Shown: piece by piece, positions 45,670 to 55,611 of the stretch
How positions within the stretch are numbered: position 1 is the stretch's first letter
Layout of the letters: each line of letters starts with the position of its first letter
DNA from: Azoarcus sp. DN11
GTDB taxonomy: Bacteria; Pseudomonadota; Gammaproteobacteria; Burkholderiales; Rhodocyclaceae
Length of the DNA: 64,000 nucleotides
Direction of reading: 5' to 3'
Assembly (NCBI RefSeq): GCF_003628555.1
Contig: NZ_CP021731.1
Coordinates: forward strand, 3,348,001-3,412,000
Program-made: the position numbers and the translations under genes
The notes under the pieces: generated by a model
Seen by the model: the letters and a program-made list of their open reading frames with translations, nothing else
Told to the model about the DNA's origin: nothing
Databases searched by the model: none

Positions 45670-45752
45670 TAGTCGGTCGAGGGGACGCCGAAAACACCGC
45701 CTTGGTTTTTCTCCGCCCGCCTCGCGCGGCGCCCCTCACCTCAACGTTGGGC
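45670..45752 (+). other. attC right part with L'', L' and R'
   Basis: L'' GAGGGGACGCCG (45679-45690) pairs with L' CGGCGCCCCTC (45727-45737) leaving one extrahelical A, the hallmark of attC; R' is GTTGGGC (45746-45752). With R'' at 44086 this is the attC of the zincin cassette split by IS110 copy 2. Confidence 0.8.
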
Positions 45753-45768
45753 AGCAAAAGGAGCGTAG

Positions 45769-46083
45769 ATGGTTTCCCCCGCACAAACACCACAGCCGCC
45801 GTATTTCGCTGTCATTTTCACGTCCGTCCGCACTGACAGCGACAACGGTTACGGTGAAACGGCAAAACAAATGGTGGAGCTTGCCTCAAAACAACCGGGG
45901 TTCCTTGGCGTCGAGAGCGCACGGCAAGAAATCGGAATCACCGTTTCATATTGGGCAAGTCAGGAAGCAATAGCGGCCTGGAAGGAAGACATCACTCACC
46001 TCCAAGCTCAGGGGCGCGCAAAGGAATGGTATCAGACATTTCGTGTCCGAGTCTGTCGTGTTGAACGCGAGTATGGTTTCTGA
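45769..46083 (+). CDS. Cassette-encoded antibiotic biosynthesis monooxygenase-like protein
   Basis: 104 residues from an ATG preceded by AAAGGAG. The pattern (PPYFAVIFTSVRTDSDNGYG, then LASKQPGFLGVESARQEIG and ITVSYWASQEAIAAWKEDIT) is the ABM/YgiN dimeric alpha+beta barrel; the SYW...W segment is typical. Some such proteins are haem- or quinone-active, many are of unknown function. It occupies a complete cassette between attC sites at 45752 and 46086. Confidence 0.8.
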   Translation: MVSPAQTPQPPYFAVIFTSVRTDSDNGYGETAKQMVELASKQPGFLGVESARQEIGITVSYWASQEAIAAWKEDITHLQAQGRAKEWYQTFRVRVCRVEREYGF

Positions 46084-46085
46084 CT

Positions 46086-46157
46086 TTCTGCCCATCCCGG
46101 CAGTCGAGCGGACCTGCGCGAAAAGCCGCGCAGGCCGCTCACTTCTACGATGCGGCA
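46086..46157 (+). other. attC site, partly degenerate
   Basis: TCTGCCCATC (degenerate R''), then GAGCGGACCTGCGCG pairing with CGCGCAGGCCGCTC with an extrahelical base, then TACGATGCGG in place of a consensus GTTRRRY. The hairpin is clear, the outer boxes are weak. Confidence 0.65.
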
Positions 46158-46196
46158 AGATCGAATCTGTAACGTCCCACTGATGGAGAAGGGCTT

Positions 46197-46961
46197 ATGA
46201 GTTCGTTGAACGTTGAACAGTGTGACGGCGTTGGTCATATCACGTTGAATCGGGTTGGCGTACTCAACGCGCTAAGCCGTGAGTTCTGCCACGAGATAGA
46301 CGTCGCTCTGTGGGCCTTGGAAAATACGGAGAGTGTTCGCGCTATTCTTATTTCATCAGCACTCAAGCACTTTTGTGCGGGCGCGGACATCCGGGAAATG
46401 TCGGAGATGACAGCTGAAGAGGCAATCGCAGGCAATTTCATCGGTTGTGTTTCAAGTTTGCCGGAAATTTCAAAACCAGTAATTGTTGCTGTCAGCGGCT
46501 TGGCTGCTGGCGGCGGCTGCGAATTGGTCGAGATGTGCGATATCGTCATCGCGGCGGCCACTGCAAAATTTTGCCACCCTGAAATCACGTTAGCGGCGAT
46601 GCCCGGAGCAGGAGGAACGCAACGACTGTCCCGAGTTGTTGGTAAACATATTGCAATGGATCTACTCTTAACTGGCCGAGCCCTAAGTGCAGACAAAGCT
46701 CTCGCTGCTGGGTTGGTTTCCAGAGTCGTTCCGGACGAACAACTGGAAGATGTGGCGTTGGCTGTCGCAAAGCAGGTAGCTTCATTTTCCGGTCCTGTTG
46801 CTCGTCGCATCAAGGCGTCGGTCAACGACACGCAAGTCAATCTGGCATCTGGACTAATTGCCGAGCGTGACCGCTTTTACTGTTGTTTCACCGAGCATGA
46901 TTTTCGCGAAGGCGTTAGTGCATTTATTGAAAAACGGAACGCCCATTTTGTTCACCGATAG
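46197..46961 (+). CDS. Cassette-encoded enoyl-CoA hydratase/isomerase
   Basis: 254 residues of the crotonase superfamily. LKHFCAGADIREMSEM is the CoA/oxyanion segment, VAVSGLAAGGGCELVEMCDI holds the first catalytic Glu and FCHPEITLAAMPGAGGTQRL the second, as in bona fide enoyl-CoA hydratases. It has GGAGAAGGG before the ATG. The gene lies between two attC hairpins and has lower GC than chromosomal genes. It could serve beta-oxidation of fatty or aromatic acyl-CoAs; the substrate is open. Confidence 0.87.
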   Translation: MSSLNVEQCDGVGHITLNRVGVLNALSREFCHEIDVALWALENTESVRAILISSALKHFCAGADIREMSEMTAEEAIAGNFIGCVSSLPEISKPVIVAVSGLAAGGGCELVEMCDIVIAAATAKFCHPEITLAAMPGAGGTQRLSRVVGKHIAMDLLLTGRALSADKALAAGLVSRVVPDEQLEDVALAVAKQVASFSGPVARRIKASVNDTQVNLASGLIAERDRFYCCFTEHDFREGVSAFIEKRNAHFVHR

Positions 46962-47015
46962 ATGGGTTGATCACCTCAGCAAGAAATTGTATTTCAATAT
47001 AATCGGTACAAATTT

Positions 47016-47083
47016 CACATAACACATCATTCCACTGGGCCTGCGCAAAAAGCCGCGCAAGCCAGAGAATTCCAACGTTATGG
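47016..47083 (+). other. attC site
   Basis: R'' TCACATAAC (47016-47024), L'' CTGGGCCTGCGC pairing imperfectly with GCGCAAGCCAG, and R' GTTATGG (47077-47083). Confidence 0.65.
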
Positions 47084-47349
47084 CACTTATGCCGAATTAT
47101 TCAACCGCCAATGAACTAAACGTGCGTCGCACTCTTCTGCCTTCGTTGCTCCTGCCGTCCCTGGCCTACGCCGATGGCTATTCGTCTCCATACGGTAAAT
47201 GGCCTGGCCAAACACAACAAATTCGGCGGCAGGTCTCAAAGTTGGGGGCAGCCTTGTCTTTTACCCCAAGGCAAGCTGCGAGAGCTGACCCCGCACCCGC
47301 ACAAGATCTCACCCCGCTGCGCACTTGCGCACCCGAGCCTCGTCGGTAG
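47080..47349 (+). CDS. Hypothetical cassette ORF, probably truncated
   Basis: 89 codons beginning in the R' site (MALMPNYSTANELNVRRTLL). A hydrophobic SLLLPSLAYADGYSSP segment could be a signal peptide. The composition changes to Arg/Pro/Ala-rich after about residue 50, and no matching R'' (GCCATAAC) follows, so the cassette is probably cut by the junction with the transporter gene. No family recognised. Confidence 0.35.
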   Translation: MALMPNYSTANELNVRRTLLPSLLLPSLAYADGYSSPYGKWPGQTQQIRRQVSKLGAALSFTPRQAARADPAPAQDLTPLRTCAPEPRR

Positions 47350-47454
47350 TAAGCTTGCCGCGAAGCCGTCGAAACTCTTCCTGCTGCGCACGCCATGAGA
47401 ACCATTCCAGACGAATCAGAAAGCTTGATACGGCCTGCGTCGCGTGGAGGACCG

Positions 47455-48486
47455 ATGGTCGCTCAGCTCGCGGGCCTGTCGCCGGCATATTTCGGCATGG
47501 TCATGGCGACGGGCATTGTCTCGCTCGCGGCACACCTGCTGGCGATGCGATCCGTAGCCAAGGCGTTGTTCCTGCTGAATTGCGTCGTTTATATCGTGCT
47601 GTGGTTTCTTACCCTATTGCGCATCGTGCGCTACCCGCGGCGATTCTTCGATGACCTGATCGATCACCTTCGCGGGCCCGGTTTCTTCACGTCCGTGGCG
47701 GCCACATGCATTCTCGGCAGCCAGTTCGTGCTGCTGGCGGGGGAATACCGCATTGCCATGGTGCTCTGGGGAGGAGCGGCCGCGCTGTGGATCGGACTCA
47801 CCTACGCGATCTTCACGGGCCTCACGGTCAAGGAGCACAAGCCGCCGCTGCATCAGGGGATCAGCGGCGCCTGGCTGCTCGCCGTGGTGGCCACGCAATC
47901 GATCGCGGTGCTCGGCGCATTGCTTGCGGCGCATATCGAGCAGCCAGGCCGGCTGGAGATGAACTTCCTGGTGCTTTCGATGTGGCTGTGGGGCGGCATG
48001 CTCTATATCTGGATGATGTCGCTGATTTTCTACCGCTACACATTCTTTCCGTTCTCTCCCAGCGATCTGTCGCCGCCGTACTGGATCAACATGGGCGCGA
48101 TGGCGATCTCGACGCTGGCAGGGTCGCTGCTGATCCTGAACGGGCATGACGCGCCTTTCCTGCAGTCGCTGCTGCCTTTCATCAAGGGGTTCACCGTCTT
48201 CTACTGGGCGACCGGCACATGGTGGATACCGATGCTGCTGCTCCTGGGCGTGTGGCGCCACGGCTATCGGCGTTTCCCACTGCAGTACGATCCGCTTTAC
48301 TGGGGCGCGGTGTTCCCCCTGGGCATGTACGCGACCTGCACGCACCGGATGATCGAGGCGATGGGTTTCGAATTCCTTGGCTTCCTGCCGGAGCTGTTCG
48401 TGTACATCGCGCTAGCTGCGTGGATAACGGTATTCGCGGGATTTTCCCGCTATCTCCTGCGACACATCAATGCATTTCGTTTCTAA
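47455..48486 (+). CDS. TDT/SLAC1-family transporter (tellurite-resistance/dicarboxylate type)
   Basis: 343 residues from the ATG at 47455 (GGAGG 6 bases upstream; the frame is open to 47395). About ten membrane segments: SPAYFGMVMATGIVSLAAHL carries the family's first-helix FGMVMATGIVS motif, and WMMSLIFYRYTFFPFSPSDL and TGTWWIPMLLLLGVWRHGYR follow. TDT proteins export or channel anions such as malate, sulfite, chloride or tellurite. GC content is chromosomal, unlike the neighbouring cassettes, so it probably came by another route. No attC pairs tightly around it. Confidence 0.82.
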   Translation: MVAQLAGLSPAYFGMVMATGIVSLAAHLLAMRSVAKALFLLNCVVYIVLWFLTLLRIVRYPRRFFDDLIDHLRGPGFFTSVAATCILGSQFVLLAGEYRIAMVLWGGAAALWIGLTYAIFTGLTVKEHKPPLHQGISGAWLLAVVATQSIAVLGALLAAHIEQPGRLEMNFLVLSMWLWGGMLYIWMMSLIFYRYTFFPFSPSDLSPPYWINMGAMAISTLAGSLLILNGHDAPFLQSLLPFIKGFTVFYWATGTWWIPMLLLLGVWRHGYRRFPLQYDPLYWGAVFPLGMYATCTHRMIEAMGFEFLGFLPELFVYIALAAWITVFAGFSRYLLRHINAFRF

Positions 48487-48494
48487 ACATCCTC

Positions 48495-48602
48495 CAGCGC
48501 AAGGCAGCTGACGAAGAGGTTAAAGATGAAGTGAGCTATGAGCAGATTAAAGACCCCAAGGTAAAGCAGCGGGCAGTTGCTCTCGGTACCGTAAAACAGT
48601 AG
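48495..48602 (+). pseudogene. 3' remnant of a cassette gene
   Basis: About 35 codons in a Lys/Glu-rich style (QRKAADEEVKDEVSYEQIKD, then PKVKQRAVALGTVKQ) ending TAG at 48602, with no start before the transporter stop. GAGCTAACC at 48611 just behind it looks like the R'' of an attC. It is the tail of a cassette whose front is missing. Confidence 0.4.
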
Positions 48603-48660
48603 TCACCGCCGAGCTAACCATTGATTGCAGCGGACTGTCAAAATGCTGCGCATTTTTCCG

Positions 48661-48694
48661 TCCAGGGGCGCGCCGCAAGCGGCGCGCCCCTGGA
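48661..48694. terminator. Perfect 16-bp GC-rich hairpin
   Basis: Arms TCCAGGGGCGCGCCGC / GCGGCGCGCCCCTGGA around an AA loop, followed by TTTT. It could be a terminator or the hairpin of a short attC between the preceding remnant and the ParB-like cassette. Confidence 0.6.
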
Positions 48695-48741
48695 TTTTGA
48701 ACGTCCGAACACCAAACCATTCGTTTTCCCCGGAGATGAAA

Positions 48742-49125
48742 ATGCCGAAAATCGAACCAACTTCCGTAGAGATCAAGTGGCTTGATGAACCAGAGGAACA
48801 TGACTATCCTGCTGCTGAATCCTATCTCCAGCTACTATTCAACGACCCCCAGTTACCCGAAATAATCAAAGGACTTCGTTCCGCTGCTATTCGCCAATTC
48901 AAAGCCAAGGACATTTTCAGGGCTTCCCAGCTATCTCTCCTCGGCGTAAGCAATTCACATGTCGAGAAGGACCGAAAGAAAATAAAAAAGGGGGTTCCCA
49001 TGTCCCCTCTGCTTCTGGTGCGAGACACACAAAATAAAAAACTTATCATTGCAGATGGCTATCATCGCCTATGTGCAATATACGGGTTCAATGAGGACAT
49101 ACTGATTCCTTGCAAAATCATATAA
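48742..49125 (+). CDS. ParB-like nuclease-fold cassette protein
   Basis: 127 residues from the ATG at 48742 (GGAG 7-8 bases upstream). [20 protein letters not shown] followed by [13 protein letters not shown] is the ParB N-terminal motif (x-DG-x-HR), here GYHRL. There is no helix-turn-helix domain, unlike plasmid ParB. Small proteins of this type are common as integron cassettes and their function is unknown. AT-rich codon use. Confidence 0.65.
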   Translation: MPKIEPTSVEIKWLDEPEEHDYPAAESYLQLLFNDPQLPEIIKGLRSAAIRQFKAKDIFRASQLSLLGVSNSHVEKDRKKIKKGVPMSPLLLVRDTQNKKLIIADGYHRLCAIYGFNEDILIPCKII

Positions 49126-49153
49126 GCTAAGCTGCTGCCGCTGCACGACTGAA

Positions 49154-49477
49154 GTGAAAACCATTGCCCTCTTTCTCGTCACCGCCGTCGCGGAAATTGT
49201 CGGTTGCTATCTTCCCTATCTCTGGCTGAATCAGGGAAGAAGCCCTTGGTTGCTCGTTCCGGCCGCGCTGAGCCTGACACTGTTTGCCTGGCTGCTGTCG
49301 CTGCACCCCACTGCGGCCGGTCGCGTCTATGCGGCCTACGGCGGGGTTTATGTTTTCGTGGCGATTCTTTGGCTTTGGCTCGTTGATGGCATCCGGCCTT
49401 CTGCGTGGGATATCGTCGGGTCGCTCGTGGCGGTCTCGGGGATGGCGATCATCATGTTTGCGCCGCGAAGCGCGTAA
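49154..49477 (+). CDS. UPF0060/YnfA family membrane protein
   Basis: 107 residues from a GTG. Four membrane helices: [57 protein letters not shown] and [16 protein letters not shown], the standard YnfA pattern, related to small multidrug resistance transporters. It follows the last recognisable cassette; whether it is a cassette gene or chromosomal is unclear. Confidence 0.9.
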   Translation: MKTIALFLVTAVAEIVGCYLPYLWLNQGRSPWLLVPAALSLTLFAWLLSLHPTAAGRVYAAYGGVYVFVAILWLWLVDGIRPSAWDIVGSLVAVSGMAIIMFAPRSA

Positions 49478-49497
49478 CAGTCGAGAAGGTGTCCGCG

Positions 49498-49974
49498 ATG
49501 CGTATCGCCTGGATTTCCGGCCTGACCGCACTGGCCTTGCTTGCCGGTATCGCCTGGTATCTCGAACCGCTCGGTCCCGGCGCGCTGGCGCTGCAGTTCG
49601 CCTTCACGCCCAGAGCTTTCGGCTGGATCATCCACACCTGGTCGCCGGCCGATCTCGCGCGTTATCGCGACTACCTGCCGGCCGATCTGGCGCTGCTCGC
49701 GGCGTACGGAGTGTTCGGGTATTTCGCCGCCACGCGTGCGAGCGTCTTCAGCGCCTGCTCTCCGTCGTTTCGCCGTGTCCTGAGCTGCCTTCTGCCCATT
49801 GCTGCCGCCTTCGGCGCGCTCGAAAACGCCTTGCATTGGTGGCTCACGGCGGCGCCCCGTTTCGGGGTTCCGCTCGCGTACGCGGTGTCGGCTGGCGCTT
49901 CCTTGCTGCAGTGGCTGCTGATCGTCGGCTTCGGTCTGCTGTCGATCCTTGCGATCCTGCGCGACGAGGCCTGA
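49498..49974 (+). CDS. Hypothetical membrane protein
   Basis: 158 residues starting MRIAWISGLTALALLAGIAW. Four or five hydrophobic stretches (ADLALLAAYGVFGYFAATR, LLPIAAAFGALENALHWWL, LLQWLLIVGFGLLSILAIL). The ENALHWW pattern between helices resembles small uncharacterised integral proteins. It starts 20 bases after the YnfA gene. No family named. Confidence 0.7.
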   Translation: MRIAWISGLTALALLAGIAWYLEPLGPGALALQFAFTPRAFGWIIHTWSPADLARYRDYLPADLALLAAYGVFGYFAATRASVFSACSPSFRRVLSCLLPIAAAFGALENALHWWLTAAPRFGVPLAYAVSAGASLLQWLLIVGFGLLSILAILRDEA

Positions 49975-50059
49975 TCCTGTGCCCGGCTCGGGGAGGCCGT
50001 GCGTCTCGAGCCTGATGGTCGGTTTATAATCAGCCGAGCTTATTATCCTGCAACGTCCC

Positions 50060-50488
50060 GTGCCCCTCAGCGAAACCAGCTTCACACTTCTGCTTGCGGA
50101 TGCCGCGCGCCTGATGCGGCACTCCTTTGTCGACGCGATTCAGGGCAGCCCGCTGACGCTCGCGCGAGCGCGGGTGCTGATCCATCTCGAGCGCAACGAG
50201 GGCATCCGGCAGGTAACGCTTGCGGAACGGCTGAAGATCCAGCCGATGACGCTGGTGCGGATGATCGACCAGCTCGCGCGCGAGGGGCTGATCGAGCGGC
50301 GGCCGGATCCCGAAGACCGGCGCGCGCACCGGCTGTACCTGACCAAGGCGGCACGGCCGCAGCTCGAGATCATCGCGCAGGTCGGCGTGGCCGTGCGCGA
50401 AAAGGCGCTGGCCGGGATGAGCGAAGCCGAACGGACGCAGACGCTTGCAGTGCTCCAGCGCATCTGCCGCAACCTCGCGGCGGAGTAA
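50060..50488 (+). CDS. MarR family transcriptional regulator
   Basis: 142 residues starting at a GTG. NEGIRQVTLAERLKIQPMTL and VRMIDQLAREGLIERRPDPE then DRRAHRLYLTKAARPQLEII form the winged helix. It resembles SlyA-type regulators. It stands between the membrane-protein genes and the convergent sigma-54 regulator; target unknown. Confidence 0.86.
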   Translation: MPLSETSFTLLLADAARLMRHSFVDAIQGSPLTLARARVLIHLERNEGIRQVTLAERLKIQPMTLVRMIDQLAREGLIERRPDPEDRRAHRLYLTKAARPQLEIIAQVGVAVREKALAGMSEAERTQTLAVLQRICRNLAAE

Positions 50489-50511
50489 GGGCTTCTCCCT
50501 CCCACCCCACC

Positions 50512-51872
<1,361 letters not shown>

Positions 51873-51876
<4 letters not shown>

Positions 51877-54014
51877 GGCAAACTCGTGTCGGCGCCCGCC
51901 GCGTCGGCGGGCAGGTGGATGCGGAACCAGGCGCCGCCTTCGGGGCGGTTGCCGCACTCGATGCGCCCGCCCAGTTCGGTCATGATTCCGTAGCAGATCG
52001 ACAGCCCCAGGCCGGTGCCGCGCCCGGGCGCCTTGGTCGTGAAGAAGGGATCGAACACGTGGTCGATGACGCCTGCCGGCAAGCCGGATCCCTCGTCGAG
52101 CACTTCCAGATCGACGCCGCCCTCGGCGGGCCGCAGGATCACGCTGACCCGGCCCGCTCCGTTCATCGCTTCGCCGGCATTCTTGATGAGATTGCGCAGC
52201 ATCTGGTCGAGGAGCGTCGGGTTGGTGGCGATGCGCGGCAGCGCCGCGTCGAGGGACAGGTCGACCGCGAGACCGCGCGTGAGCCCGATGTCGCGATAGG
52301 CCGACAGGCGCTCGCGCACCAGCATCCCCACGTCCACGACCTCGATCGGCACCGCCTGCTTGCGCGAGAACAGCAGCAGGTTGTCTGTGATGGCCTTGCA
52401 GCGATGCGCCTGCTCCTGGATCGTTGTCAGGCCCTGGCGCAGGACGTCGAAATCGGGGTTCGAGCGGGCACCAGGGATCGACTCCATCAGGGCCTGCAGT
52501 TCCTCGGCGAAACCGGAGACGAGGCCGAGGGGGTTGTTGATCTCGTGCGCGATGCCCGAGGCGAACTGTCCCAGCGAACTGAGGCGGTTGGCCTGCGCGA
52601 GCTGGCGCTCCATCTCGCGCCGCGCCGTGATGTCGCGCGCGACGCCGATCACGCCTTCCGGCCCGCCGGCGGTGGACAGGACTGCCGAACTGACCTCCAG
52701 CAGGCGGTTCGGCGCGCCGCTCGCAGCGAGCATGATCTCGAACGGCGGACCGCCCTCGCCGTTCAGGCGCCGACGGAAGTCGCGCTCGACGCGCTGCGCC
52801 GACGAATGGAGCATCAGCTCGCCGCAGCTGCGGCCGATCGCGCGGTCCGCCGGCACGCCCAGGAGTTCGGCCATGCGCGCATTCACGAAGCTGAAACGGC
52901 CGTCGAGGTCGAGGATGTAGACCGCGTCGTTGATGATGTCCTGGATCTGCTGCTCGCGGTTCTCCAGCCGCGCCGCGTACTCGGTGAGCTTGCGCTCGCG
53001 CTCCTGCTGCGCGGTGATGTCGATCGCGAGCCCGCTGTAGCCGACGATCCTGTCGCCCTTGAGGACCGGCTCCACCTGTAGCCGCATCGGCACCGGGCAC
53101 CCTGCCGCATCGCGCATCACGACGTCGAGCCGCGTGGCGGTGCGGGCGGTGGCGATGCTCTTCAGGAAGTTCGCAGCCGCCCCCCGATGCGCGGGCAGGA
53201 CGAGATCCTTCAGCCGCATGCGCGGCAGCTGCTCGGGCGAGATGCCCAGGCGCGTGCGCCCCGCCTTGTTGAGCTGCAGCATGCGCCCCGAGACGTGCAG
53301 CGCGAACACCATCTCGGGCAGGTCTTCGATCAGGTTGCGGTAACGCTGCTCGGAGGCTTCGAGTTCGCGCGTGCGCTCGTAGACCTTGCCTTCGAGGACG
53401 TTGATGCGGTCCTTGATGTTCAGCGGCTGGAAGTACTTGCGCAGGCCGGAGAACTCCGGCGCGCAGTCGGCCGCGTTCATCAGCGTCCACGCGCAGTGAT
53501 CGTCGCCGCGCCCCTCGCAGGCGTGCTCGACGCAGATCATGTCGGTCTGGAACACGTAGGACGCGAAGCCCGACGCGTAGCCCGCCAGCGTCCAGCACAC
53601 GGCCTCGTCGGACTGCCCGAAAAGCCGCAGATGCTGCTCGGCCTCGTAGGAATGGCGCCAGAAGCCGCTCATGCGGTAGTGGCCGCGCTCGCGGTCCACC
53701 TCGACGCTGTGCGTCTCGACTTCCGCGATGCCGGAGAACATGTGCACGCGCGGCCCGCCACGCACGAACTCCTCGACCGTGTCGGGGTGCATGAAGCCGG
53801 GGAGCAGGCCCGCGTCCTCGTGGCCGCTGCTGAAACCGTAGCGCGTCAGGATGACTTTGGCGATGTCGGCGCCGAGGGTCTCGACCAGCTCCTTGCGCAA
53901 CGCGCCCATCGCATCGGTATGCAACAGGATCGCGCGTCGCCCGCTGAACTCGATCGCCCCCCGGTCCGGCGCGAACTCCACGAGGGAGTGGAAATCCAGC
54001 TGATCGGCGCGCAT
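51873..54014 (-). CDS. Histidine kinase with XylR_N, V4R and PAS sensor domains
   Basis: 713 residues. The N-terminus ([20 protein letters not shown], then [20 protein letters not shown]) is the XylR_N aromatic-sensing domain; [20 protein letters not shown] and [18 protein letters not shown] form the V4R domain. Two PAS domains follow ([20 protein letters not shown] and [20 protein letters not shown]), then HisKA ([20 protein letters not shown]) and HATPase ([40 protein letters not shown]). No membrane segment: a soluble sensor. XylR_N+V4R is normally fused to sigma-54 activators; here it is on the kinase, as in p-cresol sensor PcrS-type systems. Confidence 0.9.
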
Positions 54015-54107
54015 CTTGCCCTTTTCCTTACAATTTACGCGTCGATCATATCCCGTTCCCCCGGCCCGGCGCCTTCGCGACCCGGGCCGGAACGCTCCCC
54101 GCGTCGC

Positions 54108-55493
54108 TCAGTGAGCGCCCTGCATTTCCTCGTCGAGACGCGCCGGTGCGTCCGCCGACCGCTGCGCCGTCGCCGTTTCGGGGTGGGAGAACTGCTTGAC
54201 CAGCAGTGCAACCGTCGCGAGCAGACCCGGAATGGCGACGACCATGAACACCTCGCTGAACCCGAGCTTCTGCCGCGTCAGCTCCGCGACCAGAAAGGAG
54301 CCCGCGATGCCGCCGAAGCGGCCGATCCCGAGCATCCACGCGACCCCCGTGGCGCGGCCCTGCGTCGGATAGAAGGCCGCGGCAAGGGCCGGCATCGAGA
54401 CCTGGGCGGTGTTCATCAGCGTTCCGGCAACGAACACGACGACCACCAGTGCCCCGACGTTGCCGGCCGCCTGACCGATCGCATAGATCGCCACCGCCGT
54501 CAGCGCGTAGCCCACCGCGATGATGCGGTTGGCGTTGAAGCGGTCCATCAGCCAGCCGAAGAAGATCGCACCGCAGCCGCCGAGCGGGAACAGCGCAGCG
54601 ACCAGCGTCGCCGTTTTCGGGTCGAGGCCCGCATCCTTGAACAGGATGGGCATCCAGTTGATCAGCGCATAGAAGATCACCAGGCCCATGAAATACGCGA
54701 GCCACAGCATCAGCGAGCCGACCGCGTAGGAACGCGACAGCACCACGCCCAGGCCGCGCTTGCCGGCAGCAACCGATTTCGTCTCGGTCAGCGTGAACGC
54801 GCGCGCGCCGGACGCCGCAGCCGAGATCCTGCCAAGTACCGCCCGGATGCGATCCGCCGGCAGCCCCTTCGCCACCATGTAACGCACCGATTCGGGCAGC
54901 GCCAGCAGCATCAGGACCACGAGAATCACGGGCGCGACCCCGCCGAGCACCAGCACGCTGCGCCAGCCGAAGTGCGGAATCATCCAGGCTGCGAGGAAGC
55001 CTCCCAGCGCAGCGCCGAGCGGGAAGCCGGAAAACATCGCGTTGGTGATCAGCGCGCGGCGCTTGCTCGGGGAATATTCGCTGATCAGCGTCACCGCGTT
55101 CGGCATCGCGGCGCCCAGACCCAAGCCCGTGGCGAAGCGCAGGACCGTGAGCCCCTGCAGATCCGCCGCGAAGGACGAAGCCAGGCACGCCGCCGCGAAC
55201 ACCAGCACCGATGTGTTGAGGACCATCCGCCGGCCGAAGCGGTCCGCCAGCGGGCCGGAGGCGAGCGCCCCGCCAGCCAGGCCGAACAGCGCCGCGCTCA
55301 GCACCGGCGCCAGCGCCGGCTTGGTGACGCCCCATTCCTGGATGAGCGAGGGCGCAATGTAGCCGATCGCGGCGGTGTCGAAACCGTCCAGCAGCACGAT
55401 CAGGAAGCACAAGGCAAAGATGACCCACTGGAAGCCGGAAAACGGCTGGTGATCTATGAAGGACTGAACGTCGACGGCGTCATTGCTGGACAC
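54108..55493 (-). CDS. MFS aromatic acid:H+ symporter (AAHS type)
   Basis: 461 residues, about 12 membrane helices. FLIVLLDGFDTAAIGYIAPS at the start carries the D-G-F-D-T of the AAHS family (PcaK, BenK, MhpT); GPLADRFGRRMVLNTSVLVF and GWLMDRFNANRIIAVGYALT are the two MFS loop motifs and LPESVRYMVAKGLP follows helix 6. Imports benzoate or hydroxybenzoates with protons. It lies 118 bases behind the CoA-ligase gene and upstream of the sensor kinase, so uptake, activation and sensing are in one unit. Confidence 0.87.
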   Translation of the reverse strand: MSSNDAVDVQSFIDHQPFSGFQWVIFALCFLIVLLDGFDTAAIGYIAPSLIQEWGVTKPALAPVLSAALFGLAGGALASGPLADRFGRRMVLNTSVLVFAAACLASSFAADLQGLTVLRFATGLGLGAAMPNAVTLISEYSPSKRRALITNAMFSGFPLGAALGGFLAAWMIPHFGWRSVLVLGGVAPVILVVLMLLALPESVRYMVAKGLPADRIRAVLGRISAAASGARAFTLTETKSVAAGKRGLGVVLSRSYAVGSLMLWLAYFMGLVIFYALINWMPILFKDAGLDPKTATLVAALFPLGGCGAIFFGWLMDRFNANRIIAVGYALTAVAIYAIGQAAGNVGALVVVVFVAGTLMNTAQVSMPALAAAFYPTQGRATGVAWMLGIGRFGGIAGSFLVAELTRQKLGFSEVFMVVAIPGLLATVALLVKQFSHPETATAQRSADAPARLDEEMQGAH

Positions 55494-55611
55494 GGTGGTC
55501 TCCTCGATGGCCGAATAATGAGCGGCTGACGGGTGGCCCTTCCCGCGACAGCCTCTTTGCTGCAGGCGGGCGACCCTGGCGCCGGGTCGCCCTGGGCAGT
55601 TCGTCAGTTCC

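Noticed and set aside
37324..49150. Prophage or ICE
   Set aside because: No phage structural, conjugation or relaxase genes; the tyrosine recombinase has the integron-specific domain and attC sites are present.
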